Shown piece after piece: positions 1-10,664 of a DNA stretch of 64,000 nt. The stretch is from Portulaca oleracea. Its lineage: Eukaryota; Streptophyta; Magnoliopsida; Caryophyllales; Portulacaceae. The translations under genes were made by a program, and so were the position numbers. The notes under the pieces are model-generated. The model made no database searches. It was not told the DNA's origin and saw only the letters and a program-made list of their open reading frames with translations. How positions within the stretch are numbered: the first letter of the stretch is position 1; each line of letters opens with the position of its first letter. The DNA is taken from NCBI GenBank assembly GCA_029582165.1, contig CM055870.1, positions 41,379,013 to 41,443,012 on the forward strand. Direction: 5' to 3'.

Positions 1-7
1 AGATCAA

Positions 8-1249
8 GTGAATGAGTTATTTGGTACCCAAGTCATCTCCAAGGTTAATCTAAGAAGTGGATACAATCAAATTCGAATTCCAGAAGGGGACACTACTGTC
101 GAAACCAAAGGAGGTCTCTATGAATGGTTAGTCACACCTCGTGGTCTAACTAATGCTCTCTTTATTATTATGAGACTAATGAATCAGGTTTTGAAGCCCC
201 TTATTAGCAAGTGTGTTGTTGTCTACTTTAATGACATGCTTGTGAATAGAAAGAGTGAGAAAGATTATACTTTTCACCTCCATTCTATTATGGAGATCTT
301 GCCTCACAAAAAGATGCATGTGAACCTATCTAAGTGTTACTTCTTCATCAACAACATAGTCCTTCTTGGCTATGTACTCTCGGCTGAAGTAATCCAACTT
401 GATGAAGAAAAGGTCAAAGCTAGTAAGGAGTGGTCTACTCCAACTAATATTCTTGGTGATCGAATCTTCCACGGCTTGACCTCTTTCTATTGGAGGTTTG
501 TGAAGAATTTCAATACTACTTTATCTCCTATGACCGAGCTATGGAAATCCCAGAAGTTTTCATGGAGCCCCACTACCCACCAAGCGTTCATCAAGGATAA
601 ACTCTGCACCACACCGGTCCTAACCCTACCAAACTTTGATAAGAGGGTTGAGTGTGATGCTTCTAGAGTTGATGTTGGAGTAGTTCAACTTGTTATATCT
701 CAGGAGGGCCGCCCCAAAATTCATTACATGAAAACGTTTGGTGATCCTAGATTCATGGAGAATAACGGAGGGCAGCCAAAACCATCTACTGAGGAGATCG
801 CAGTTCACGTGAAGGCACTGGTTCACGTGAGAGTTACTGGAGCAATCATGATTCACGTGGAGGTCATGATCCATGTGATTATTACAGTTGGGTCAACAAA
901 ATTCTTTGAACTTGAACCTCCAAGTTTGAGGACAAACTTTTTCCAACAAGGGGGGAATGATGTATTTCGGCCCACGCCTGAAATACATATGACTAGCCTA
1001 GTTCTCACTTTTGGGGACCCTAGGTTCATGGAAGGAAATGGAGGCTCACATAGCCATGGGCTTTCCTTTGGAGACTCAAGATTCATAGAGGATGATGGAA
1101 ACCTATCCATGCTAGGTCCAATAACCAAGGAGGCCCAATCTTATTACATAGGAGTGGATAAAGCCCTAGAGGAAAGCATGAGCATAGAGGCCCATAGGCC
1201 CATACATATTGTGTGCTCCTTATGGCAAGAGGATGTCCAAACATCCTAG
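8..1249 (+). pseudogene. Element N, copy A: partial pol (RT to RNase H start), Reina-like Ty3/gypsy
   Basis: Open frame cut by the left window edge; the first codon is GTG and is not a true start. It holds the middle of a chromovirus reverse transcriptase: LRSGY at residues 15-19, then YFND at 73-76 where the family has YFDD, so a catalytic aspartate is lost. The HGLTSF connection is at 155-160 and the RNase H start VECDAS at 214-219. RNase H breaks off soon after and integrase is absent. From about residue 316 the frame simply runs into the 3' LTR. Family match is by recognition of Reina-type motifs. It cannot encode an active polymerase. Confidence 0.85.
948..957 (+). other. Polypurine tract of element N copy A
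   Basis: AAGGGGGGAA lies directly against the TGATGTAT start of the 3' LTR, the expected place for the plus-strand primer of reverse transcription. The same decamer is at 24231-24240 in copy B. Confidence 0.85.
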
Positions 1250-1397
1250 GGTCTACAAACCACACGCCCAACAAGCCCAAGAAAGGCCCAAGGTCACGTC
1301 CATGAAGGCCAATTTCGTCATTTGTGTTCTTTTTGGATGTATTTTTACTTTATAGTTTTTATTATTTTTGGTGTGTTTTTAGGAGTAGATAAATCTA

Positions 1398-1430
1398 GAA
1401 CATTCTAAATTGTTCTAGAATGTTCTAGAA
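1398..1430 (+). promoter_or_regulatory. Heat-shock-element-like cluster in N LTR (copy A 3' LTR)
   Basis: The core TTCTAGAATGTTCTAGAA (1413-1430) is four alternating TTC/GAA modules with exact 5-bp phasing, the consensus for heat shock factor binding. GAA at 1398 and TTC at 1403 are in the same register with one module missing between. It lies about 260 bp upstream of the TATA box. Function is inferred. Confidence 0.6.
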
Positions 1431-1689
1431 AGGATAAGGTAGACGTGTGGTAGAGTAGTATTAGGCGCCAATTGGTTGTTATCCTAGATAAGGTTGGCTT
1501 ATTTTGTAACTAATCCATATTGGATTAGGAAAGCCTAAACCTATTAGGATAAGTAGTTTGTAACCAACTCCCCTTAGGATATGGAGTCGTAATCCAAGGG
1601 AGAGTAGTATAAGGTAGGCGTCTAGGATTAGAAGACTTGGCTTGCACGCCAAGGCTAGGGTTTGTTAGAAACCCTAGGTTCAAGTCTAG

Positions 1690-1697
1690 TATAAATA
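1690..1697 (+). promoter_or_regulatory. TATA box of element N LTR (copy A)
   Basis: TATAAATA in a GC-richer context, with the usual U3/R position for a plant LTR promoter. Intact in the three 3' LTRs (also 24972-24979 and 48661-48668) but TACAAATA in both 5' LTRs. Confidence 0.55.
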
Positions 1698-2415
1698 GCC
1701 TAGGCTTGTAATCTTTTCATTCATTCCAATTTAGAAATATGAATCAAGCTTTGAGCTTACCCCCCTGAGTGTTTGGATTAACCCTCAACCCCTCTTCCAT
1801 TGTATCTTGGTGTGGTAACCAAGTGGTTTAGGAAGGACTTGATCCTAGGTTGTGGTCTAGATCAAGAAACCCTAGATTGTCCTTCTTGTGGATTCAAGTA
1901 GGAAATCTAGTTCTATCCCTTTATCTTTCTATCTCTTAGAAAGATAATTTCTACCCTCACCCTCCATCCTTTCCAGCGCCACCCTCATCCCCTTCATCAC
2001 CACCAATTCGTCCACCCTCCTCTTCCCTCACAAAAGTAGCTCAACCAACTCCCTCTCTCTCCAAAACAACTTCCTAACAACTTTCTCTCTCCTCCAACAA
2101 CCTCACAAACCTCATCCTCCCTCCTCCCTCACGTCAACCCTTCTCTTTCTGTCCCCTCTCACGTCAAATCTAGCCCTTTCCCATCCCAAGAATCATCCCT
2201 TCCCTTTTCAAGATTCAATCTTTCTTGAATCTTGAAACCACAACAGCCCTCACGGAAAAATTCCCCTTTCACTTTTCCACCTTTTCCACCTTTCACACGT
2301 GAACACCCCCACCTTAACCCTAAATTCTCGTGTGGTATCCTACTCTTAGATCGTTTGCACGTCACCCCTGTGATGTGTAATTGATCAACCGCTCTCTTGA
2401 TTCCTTTATACATCA

Positions 2416-2420
2416 TCTAC
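2416..2420 (+). other. Target-site duplication TCTAC of element N, copy A
   Basis: TCTAC follows the LTR and is the right half of a 5-bp duplication whose left half is outside the window. Copies B (20648-20652 / 25699-25703) and C (44354-44358 / 49380-49384) show both halves. The uninterrupted site CAATCTACCTTCAA occurs in copies D and E. Confidence 0.9.
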
Positions 2421-3410
2421 CTTCAAGCAAGGGCTCAAGAGCAACTTGTCTAAGCACTTGGGATATCATGTCATCAAAGATTTTGATTACTTGAAGGACA
2501 TTTGTGTTCAATTGGAAGTAATGCGCAATGACAAGACCACTTCGCCTGGTTGGAAAGGATTTAGCTCCAACAGGAGGGCTACTGGTGGAGCTAGCCACCC
2601 TTCTAAAATTGCTGAGACTAACGCTATCCAACGCAAGGGGCCTTATGTGCCAAAGTATGAAACCTATACACCCCTGGATGTTCCTTATTCTCAAGCTCTT
2701 GATCGACTGGTCAAGAAGGGTATTTTTGTTTTACCTTTATCAAAAGAGGAGCCGAAATTAAGGGTAGGAATTGGGATGCCAACCAATTATGCCGCTACCA
2801 ATGCTGCCGAGGACATGATACCGAGAAATTTTGTTCTCTCAAAAACAAGATGGAAGATATGATAAGGGCAAGGACACTCCCGATGCCAAAAGTTGTTAAG
2901 AAGCCTAACAACCAAGATAACCTAATGCATGAGAATACAAATGTTATGTTTAATGAAGATTCAAGCTTTGACCCTTCTTCCTTGATTGTTAGAGTGGGTC
3001 AACTTGTCCCAAAAATATATGGATTTCATAAAGGTCTATTCATCCATGGCATTTAGGACAGCGATGACGATGACGAGTATGAGCACTCTAAAAAAGAGTG
3101 GGTTGAGCCTGATGAGCCAACAACGGACGATGCGACATTTCTTACTCGGTCTGGCCGCCACAATAACAGGAACACCACCACTCCAGTGGTTGTCCCTAAT
3201 CCCACACCAATGGTTGGCAACGACAATCAGACTACTCCAAAAGATCCACTCTTCACTCAACTCAAGACGACCAAAGTTGAGGTTACCATTTGGCAACTGT
3301 TGTGCACATCGCAAGCTCATAGGCAAAAGATGTTTGATGCCCTTACTACACTGACAGTATCTCCTACAATGACCTTTGAATCCTGAGTCGCTTATGTGAC
3401 CACCAACTAG
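2421..3410 (+). pseudogene. Tat element copy A: gag, C-terminal part
   Basis: Gag resumes right after the N insertion. Recognisable are the end of the capsid-like domain (HLGYHVIKDFDYLKDIC) and a linker rich in basic residues. A Tat-type zinc knuckle (C-x4-C...GHDTEK-C pattern in the other copies) is shifted out of frame here by one missing base at about 2757. A further stop (TAG, 3054-3056) precedes the acidic DSDDDDEYEH stretch. It ends at the TAG of ACCAACTAG, present at this place in all five copies. Not functional. Confidence 0.8.
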
Positions 3411-4122
3411 GGAATAATTGCCTTCAGTGAGGAAGATCTACCTCAAGGAGGGGGTTCCCATAACAAAGCCCTATACCTCACACTGTAATACTCCAACAAG
3501 ACCATTTCGTTGGTTCTGGTTGATAATGGATCAGTTGTAAATGTGTGCCCTTGGAGGACGGCACAAAAGTTGGGAGTTCAACAGCATTTGACTCAAAATG
3601 GTGTGCAACTAAGAGCTTACGATAACTCCTCTCGTAAATCAGTTGGATCCATAAAATTTCCTATCACTACCGACAATATCACTCGAAATGTGGAGTTTGT
3701 GGTACTAGACATCCCGGCTTCCTTTAATTTGCTTCTACGAAGGCCGTGGCTTCATGAGTGCAACGCTATAACATCTACCTTTCACCAGAAGGTGAAAAAT
3801 GATGGTTCGAGGCCAAGTAATCACAATCTCGAGACAACCTATCAATGCTGTCTTTACTCCCAATAAGACAACACTAGAAGTGGAGCATAGTTCAATGGAT
3901 GAAGGACTTCACAACTTTGAGATTGTGGCAGTTTTGAGCAAAGACGAAGCTTTTTTTTTTTACTTTGAACCCTACTGAAACCCCAAAGTGCATTCTATTC
4001 TCAAGAAACAAGTTTACTTTCCTGGAATGCCATTTGGAAAGAACCCGAAGAACAAGATTCCTCCGGTGTTCAAGACGTTTAAGCAAAAGGGAATATTCAG
4101 CTTAGGGTACAAGCCAACTTAG
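3411..4122 (+). pseudogene. Tat copy A: aspartic protease and G-patch-like tail
   Basis: The protease has VLVDNGSVVNVCP at about 3510-3550 (D-N-G-S, common in Tat proteases) and the hydrophobic NLLLRRPW motif near 3727-3750. The tail ends in a glycine/lysine-rich LGKNPKNK...FKTFKQKGIFSLGYKPT stretch resembling the G-patch after protease in Tat/Ogre elements. A frameshift near 3796 and an expanded T run at 3951-3960 break it. The closing TAG after GYKPT is shared by all copies. Confidence 0.8.
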
Positions 4123-4889
4123 AAGGAAGTCAGACTTACAAAAATGACCTTCGTTGAACAGAAAAGGATAGACAATCCTCCAACCTTATTCCAAACAAAG
4201 CCTTATCCACTCACTTTGAATGGACAATTTGTTAGGGAAGGTGATCACTTCCCTTACTATGGGTTCCCTGAACCATTTTACCTCAAGAACAAAGGAGTTC
4301 AAGTTGCTGAATAAGAGATCTTCAAAGACTGCTCCACTAACATGGCTACTGTCTTTGTTCCCGCTTGGGACAAGCAACCACCATTAGAGTGGACTCATCT
4401 TATTGGGAGCAACATTTTTGGCATGTTGTTTGGACAAGAAGCCGTCCAAGAGAAGACTAAAGCTGACGCTGTTATTGCTGCACTATCCAACCCAGGGTTT
4501 GACCCAAGCCTCATGATCACTGAAGATGAAGGAGCTAATGCGGTCTCATGGGTCGATCCTGAGGAAAATAACTTTGTTTTATCGGTAGGAGAGTTTGTTC
4601 CTGAAGTCATAGAGTCAAGTCCTAAGGGTCTAGAGTCTAACAAGGCTGGTCTTGAGCCTACTGGCGATATATTCCTTTATGCAGTCAATAAAATGAACAT
4701 TTACCTTACTCGACTCCTCTTCCGAACTGCGCAATGAACAATGATCTTGAATTTAGTGAACCTGTAAAAGAACTTTTTAATGAACATGAGCTCAAAATGC
4801 CGGTGTTGGAAGACACCATCAATATAAATGTGGGTACAAATGAGCAACCTCGGGAGTTGAAGTTGGGTAGTTCACTAACAAAGTAGGAT
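4123..4889 (+). pseudogene. Tat copy A: protease-RT linker
   Basis: Poorly conserved spacer between protease and RT, as is usual in the Tat lineage. The longest open part is 4342-4737 (131 codons), including an acidic stretch DEGANAVSWVDPEENNF. A TAA at 4312-4314 after GVQVAE is shared by all five copies. No catalytic motif is seen. In Ogre-like elements an intron lies between protease and RT; no clear splice sites are seen here. Confidence 0.6.
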
Positions 4890-6287
4890 TAGCATTCACA
4901 AAGCTTCTCAAAGAATTTGTTGATGTATTCGCATGGTCTTATGAGGATATGCTAGGGATTGACAGGGAAATTGCAGAACATACCATCCCTTTGCTTCCTA
5001 ATGCAAAGCCGGTTCGACAAAAGGCTGGGAGGATCAAACCCGAATGGGCTAAGAAGATCGAAGAGAAAGTGATCAAACAACTCAATGCTAAATTTATCAA
5101 AGTAGTTTAATACCCTGAATAGATTGCTAACATCGTCCTCGTGCCTAAGGAAGATTGGAAAGTGTGCATGTGTGTAGACTTCCGGGACCTCAATAAAGCG
5201 AGTCCCAATGATAGTTTCCCATTACCTCACATTGATGTATTGGTGGATAACACTTGCGGACACTAGCTTTTGTCTTTCATGGACGGATATGCAAGTTACA
5301 ATCAAATCAAGATGGTAGAAGAAGATATGAGAAAACCTCATTTACCATGCCGTGGGAAAGTACTGTTATGTTGTCATGCCTTTCGGTCTCAAAAATGCCA
5401 GAGCAACATATCAAAGGACTGCCAACACTCTACTTCATGATATGATGCATAAGGAAGTAGAAGTTTATGTAGATGACATGATTGTCAAATCCAAGATAAG
5501 GGAGGAGCATATTCCTAATCTCTGCAAGTTATTCCTACGACTTCGTAAGTTCAAGATAAGGCTTAATCCAGCAAAGTGCACCTTTGGTGTCAACTCTGGG
5601 AAGCTGCTAGGCTATGTGGTTAGCCAACGAGGCATTGAAGTAGATCCTTCAAAGATAAAGCTCATCCAAGATTTGCAGCCGCCCAAGACAGAAAAAGAGA
5701 TAAGAAGTTTTCTAGGGCGAGTTCAGTACATCAGTAGATTCATCTCAAAACTTACCATGAATTGTGAACCTTTATTCAAGAACTTGAAGAAGGGAAGTAA
5801 AATAGAATGGAATAATCAGATGAGCCTCAAGTAACAGATGAGCCTCTACTCCTTTATCTTACCGTGACCAGCTCCGCAACGGGGGATATGCTGGCTCAAA
5901 AGGTAAAAGGTCAAGAGAGCGCCATGTACTACATAAGCAAGAAACTTCTAGACTACGAAAGTCAATATGCTGATATAGAGAAGATGGCTCTTGCATTGGT
6001 AATGGCCACCAAGAAGTTGAGGCATTACATGCTTTCACATACTGTATATGTCATAGCTGAGAATAACCCCATCAAATTCATTATGGAACAACCTACTACC
6101 AACAACCGCATCGCTCGAATGGTGGTCATGCTTTCCCAATCCAATCTTCAGTACTTGCCCCAGAAATCCATCAAAGGGCGGGTTATTTCAAGTTTCTTGG
6201 CCGCTTCACCATCAACAGAACCTCCAAGCACTCACTTGGAATTCCCAGACGAGGATATCTTTTTTCACTGATGAGACTACATGGTAA
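4890..6287 (+). pseudogene. Tat copy A: reverse transcriptase and RNase H
   Basis: RT is readable from EFVDVFAWSYEDM through CVDFRDLNKAS, YNQIKM, VMPFGLKNA and the catalytic YVDD (5466-5477), to FLGRVQYISRFIS. RNase H follows with SKKLLDYESQYADIEKMALALV. Stops at 5107-5109, 5119-5121 and 5264-5266 (Q, W and Q positions by family pattern) are shared with B, D and E. Private damage: about 67 bp missing at about 5820 just after the connection domain. A lost G near 5330 is shared with copy B. Confidence 0.85.
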
Positions 6288-6487
6288 ATGTATTTCGACA
6301 AAGCATGCATAAGTGGTTTGCAACCTGCTTTAACCTTAGGCATACGCCACATAAAGGTATTTGGAAATTCTAGCCTCATCATCAATCAGGCTAAGAGTGT
6401 ATGGAAGGTTCGAAATGAATGCCTCATAGCATACCAGCAGAAGCTACAGGGACTTGCTGACCAATTTGAGAAAATTAGTTTCCAATA
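6288..6487 (+). pseudogene. Tat copy A: second (archaeal-type) RNase H, truncated
   Basis: Dual RNase H is a hallmark of the Tat lineage. Here MYFD is followed directly by KACISGLQPALTLGIRHIKVFGNSSLI. 120 bp present in D (37871-37990) are missing in frame, removing the AEY glutamate. The same deletion is in copies B and C. The domain stops at SFQ, where the sequence switches to the LTR of element M. Confidence 0.85.
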
Positions 6488-9400
6488 AACATTTGAACAC
6501 ATTTTAAAGGGGAAGGGTTACAATTCGAAATCTTGTGTGAAAACAATATAATAATTTCTTTCCATCAAATTTTTAATAGCGGGCGGGGTTTCCACACTAC
6601 CCCTCGGAGTCAAAGACTCGCAGAACATGATTCGGAGTCCCAAGGACTCGCATAAACAACATCATTCGACTGATCAGCGCACAACTCATTTCTTTTCTTT
6701 TCTTTTCTTTTCTTTCCTTTCCTTTTCTTTTCTTTCTTTAGGAGTCCCACAGACTCGCATATATATTCCTATTCGGCTGATCAACGCCTAACTCACATCC
6801 ACAATACCAGGCATCACTTGGTCTCTTGACAGTCCCCCTCACAGGTTCCACCTGGTCTAAGGGGAGACTGCCCGAACCCGCTTTTTAACTCGTATCCGTT
6901 AGTTAGGTCCGGTTATCAAGATCCAATTCCTTTCATGTCATAACCAACTTTCCACAAAACTTTTAATGGAAACCATCAAACAAGTTCATTCCAAACAGTA
7001 CAAAACCATCATAAATCCAAATCTCAATAACGATAACATTTCAACAAATCAAATTTTAACACTTTAATAAGGTCCCTTCGGGGAATGCATATTAATATAA
7101 AACGCTTAAGGGCATTCACAGGGAATAGGATATAGTATTACCTGTTACTCAACTTCGTCCAACAAAAAAGACACGGAGCTCTAATTCGGAATCCTCGCTC
7201 AACCTAATAAAAGATTTCTATAATTAACGCATACTCTAATGATTTCTTAACAGCATAACTACCCTTCCCCAAATTATAAAACGTTTCACTTAATCATGCG
7301 CCACATAAATTTCTAATCATTAACCTAATCAAGAATCACATTACTTAATGTCAAAGAAATAACTAAAGAACCTTATTTTATTTTCTTGCATGGCACTATT
7401 CACTATAATTACCAAAATGCCACTAGACATGCATTACACCACAATAAGTTACTATTACCACATTTAATTAATGACAACACATATTTAGGGTTCCTAAACA
7501 TGTTCCTAATGACTCATGAGACACCCTTAAAACATTTAAGGACATAACATTCCAAGTCCATCCATATTTATCACTATGTAAACACTTGATATCACAAAAG
7601 AACTCTCTTAATAAATAACATGGTGAAAGTAGATAGTATAACTTAATAATTCCCAATAATAAAATAAATTTCCATATAGTAACAATATTAAACTTTTCAC
7701 CAAGATTTGCTAATATTCTAACTTATAATTAACATGAGGAAAGACAATATAAGTTATTGGATTACTTCCAAGACTTGTAATGTAAAGAGGTAACTTTAAT
7801 ATTTGTAATGTAAACTAAGTTTCAAACCTTGAAATTTTATGCTTATAATAATACAAAGCTTGAAAATCGCAAAACGTCATAACTTTGATATAATGTTACC
7901 TTGTAGTAATTTTTTTCCAAAATAACTATAAACTTAGTAACATTTATAGAATAAGAAAATATTGAGATTTAAAAAAATAGAATATCTCATAAGATAAAGT
8001 CCAAACTTTACCAAGGACCTAACAAAATATTTTTAACTTAATATTAACGTAATAATAATAACTTTAAACGTGACTTTGTAATATTACCTTAAGGAAATAA
8101 TACTTGTAATATTATACTTTCAAAATACCTTGAGAATAATAAAATGAACCAAACTTTTTAAGAAATTATTATTACTAGTAATATTGTAACAACATTAACT
8201 AATATTATGAAAAGCATAGGATATAAACTAAACTTGTAATAACCACAACATATAATATAGCAAGATGTTTAATAAAACTTGACATTATCATACTAATAAT
8301 CATGCATGATTAATATTATAACATATAACATCAAAGTTTAATATAAACATTTATATTTAGCCATTTTAACTTGTAAAAACACACTAACCACACGCTAATA
8401 TTACACTTAATACACTAACATGTATTTATCTAATATTAATAGTATAAACACAAGATTATCCACCCTAATAACACATTAGTAATATAATAGCATGATTAAC
8501 TAACCCTAATACAAATAAACCCATATCAACATGTAGAGAGAGAAAAAGAGAGAGGGCACAAACAATGGGTCCAAGCTAGAAGAGGTAGTAGCCGGGCTGG
8601 TGCTCGTTGGTGGTGGCGGCGGCGGGGGTCGTCGGCGGCGCGGCGTGGCGGCGATGAGGCGGTGCGAGTGCAACTAGGGCAAACAACAAAGAGGGTGGGG
8701 GAGTCACCGGAGCTAGCGTCGTCCTTACCAGAGTTGGGGACGGTGGTCGTCGGTGCCAGGGTGGTCGTCAGTCCTCGAAGGTGGTGATGTAGCGGCGCAG
8801 CGTGGTGGTTGAGGTGGCTCGTTGAGGTGGTCAAAAGGGGTGGTCGGGCGTAGGGTTTGGGGTGGTGTTTTGGGGGATTCTGGGCGGCGGTGTTAGCCGG
8901 AAATGGTGCGGTGGCGATCGGAATGCGGTGGCATGGGGTGATGATCGGCGTCGAAGGAGGGTGGTTGGAGAGGTGGTGTATGGTGGCTCGGTGGGTCGTC
9001 GGGGCTGCGTTTTTTTGTCGAGCAAAGGCAACAGTAGAAATAGTATAAGAAGGAGGGGGAGGAGAGAGAGAAAGAAGGAAGAGAGAGAAAGAGACGGGGA
9101 AGAGAGAAAGGAAAAAGAATGGGTGGGGGCAGTGGGTTTGCCATGGTAGTGGGTGCATACCATTTCCAGACAATTCCGTTGGATAAAACAACCCAAAATT
9201 CCCAAAATCAGATAAAATTTGTGGGTGATGTCACCTATGGTGATGTCATAAACCCACAAAGAAAATAAAAAGAAAACTGTTATTAAAACCCAACATGCTT
9301 AACCCTTAATTATCTCAGCAAAAACCCTAATAAACAGATGAAATAATTCACACAACTGATAAAAGATTTTTCACCCGATATCCCAAAAGTTCCTAACTGA

Positions 9401-9627
9401 TATTTTTAGAACTCTAAAAATTACTACGAAAACACTCGCGGTCCTAAAAGCTCCGTGTGATCAACAGGTAACATATAATGAATAAAGTCATGTTTTTATC
9501 ATCTTAACGGTATTTCTACTGGTATTTTCCGGGGTTTTACATCATTCCCCACTTAAAGAAGTTTCGTCATCGAAACTTAAACTTACCACTGTCCATGCAG
9601 TTATTCATAAAAACTCGGGGTTTCACA
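6488..9627 (-). repeat. 3' LTR of element M, truncated (3140 bp)
   Basis: It matches 16083-19260 of the right LTR and lacks the last 359 bp (equivalent to 15724-16082), including the GGGCGTTACA end. Instead it abuts Tat copy A at AGTTTCCAA/TAAACATTTG. It holds a (TTTTC)n microsatellite, a very AT-rich middle (7200-8520) and a GC-rich G/GA-rich block (8530-9130). Large ORFs in that block are composition artefacts. A 27-bp segment at about 18732-18758 of the right LTR is absent here. Confidence 0.9.
6690..6740. repeat. (TTTTC)n microsatellite in M LTR
   Basis: About ten imperfect TTTTC/TTTCC units. The equivalent tract in the right LTR is at 16286-16337, with a slightly different unit order, as expected for slippage after insertion. 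Confidence 0.85.
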
Positions 9628-9672
9628 TCATTCCCCACTTAAAGAAGTTTCGTCCCCGAAACTTAAACTTAC
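9531..9672 (-). repeat. 86-bp tandem duplication across the PPT / LTR start of element M
   Basis: 9531-9586 and 9617-9672 are near-identical copies, 86 bp apart, of GGGGTTT(T/C)ACATCATTCCCC and what follows. The right one is the functional PPT plus LTR edge. The left one is inside the LTR and also present in the right LTR (about 19164-19219). An older LTR start and PPT are thus embedded in U3. Confidence 0.75.
9628..9640 (-). other. Polypurine tract of element M
   Basis: On the minus strand AAGTGGGGAATGA immediately precedes the LTR start TGTGAAACCCC, the standard layout of a plus-strand primer. Confidence 0.75.
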
Positions 9673-10664
9673 TTAGGTGCTGAAGAGATGAGGGTATTTT
9701 GTGCGCATTTCTTCTTCGGTTTCCCAGTGGCTTCCGTTGTAGTATGATTTGTCCACAATACCTTGACTAGTGGGACAGTCTTCCTATGCAATTGCTTCTC
9801 CCTACGGTCCAAAATCTCAACCGGTTGTTCCTCGTACGTCAGATCTTCCCTTAACTGCAACGGTTCTGGTTCAATCACATGCGAAGTATCTGCAACATAT
9901 TTCCTCAGCTGCGAAACATGGAAAACGTTGTGTACCCGAGGTAGATCCCTTGGTAACTCCAATTTGTAAGCTAATTCCCCTATGCGCTCCAAAATAGGGT
10001 ATGGCCCAATATACCTTGGAGTCATTTTCCCTGATTGACTAAATCTCATGACTCCTTTTGTAGGAGATACACGTAAGAACACATAATCTCCCACTTCAAA
10101 CTCCAAAGGTCTTCTTCTTCGATCGGCGTAACTTTTCTGTCGACTTTGCGCCGTCCTCATTCTGTCCTGAATGACCCTTACTTTTTGAGTTGTGTGTTGG
10201 ATCAATTCTGGACCAATAGTGAGGGCTTCATCAATATCCTGCCAACACAATGGGGTCGTACATCTTCTCCCATATAACGCCTCAAACGGCGACATCCCAA
10301 TACTAGCATGGAAGCTATTGTTGTAGGAGAACTCAATCAAGATTAGCTCATCGTCCCATGATTCTTTAAAATCTAAAGCACACGCTCTCAACATGTCTTC
10401 CAAAGACTGAATCGTTCTTTCTGTTTGCCCATCAGTAGCTGGATGGAAAGTGGTGCTGAAATTTAGCTTAGTACCAAAAGCTTCTTGTAACTTTTTCCAG
10501 AATCCTGACTGAAATCTTGTGTCCCTATCCGAGACTATCGAACTGGGAACTCCATGCAATCGCACTATCTCACTTACGTAAGCATGGGCTAACTGGTCCA
10601 ACGTCCAAGTGTTAGCCATGGCGAGAAAATGTGCAGACTTAGTTAAACGATCCACAATTTCCAA
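9669..10664 (-). pseudogene. Element M pol: integrase core and chromodomain-like C terminus
   Basis: 331 codons. The integrase core has the second catalytic aspartate in IVSDRDTRF (residue 46) and the glutamate in ATDGQTERT (residue 82), followed by [20 protein letters not shown]. The C-terminal domain has [10 protein letters not shown], the conserved [13 protein letters not shown], and [16 protein letters not shown] near residues 296-312, the degenerate group II chromodomain of Tekay-type elements, which tethers integration to chromatin. The normal tryptophan-glutamate after EAT is replaced by GKPK. The start is set by a frameshift from the upstream fragment, so this is part of one broken polyprotein. 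Confidence 0.9.

Larger units (their letters stand above)
958..2415 (+). repeat. 3' LTR of element N, copy A (1458 bp)
   Basis: It begins TGATGTAT and ends ATACATCA, so the ends are short inverted repeats with TG...CA. Four further copies are in the window (20653-22101, 24241-25698, 44359-45789, 47929-49379). It carries a heat-shock-element-like cluster at 1413-1430 and TATAAATA at 1690-1697, followed by a pyrimidine-rich leader (about 1950-2300). It is followed by TCTAC, which begins the interrupted Tat gag. ORFs within it are not supported. Confidence 0.93.

Noticed and set aside
853..1280. Minus-strand ORFs at the start of the N LTR (repeated near 24136-24563 and 47824-48251)
   Set aside because: Shadows of the sense frame and LTR; no family similarity.
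2101..2340. Pyrimidine-rich leader of the N LTR as a coding exon
   Set aside because: Low-complexity CTC/CCT tract typical of plant LTR leaders; frames are not conserved between copies.
2159..2694. Minus-strand ORFs over the N LTR end and Tat gag
   Set aside because: They repeat in each copy only because the DNA is duplicated; they run antisense to recognised gag.
6690..6740. Possible CRISPR-like or structured repeat
   Set aside because: Simple TTTTC microsatellite with no spacers.
8526..9259. Long overlapping ORFs on both strands in the GC-rich block of the M LTR (also 18111-18941)
   Set aside because: Low-complexity Pro/Ser/Thr/His or Gly/Arg translations, open in several frames at once, placed inside both LTRs. 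Base composition explains them.
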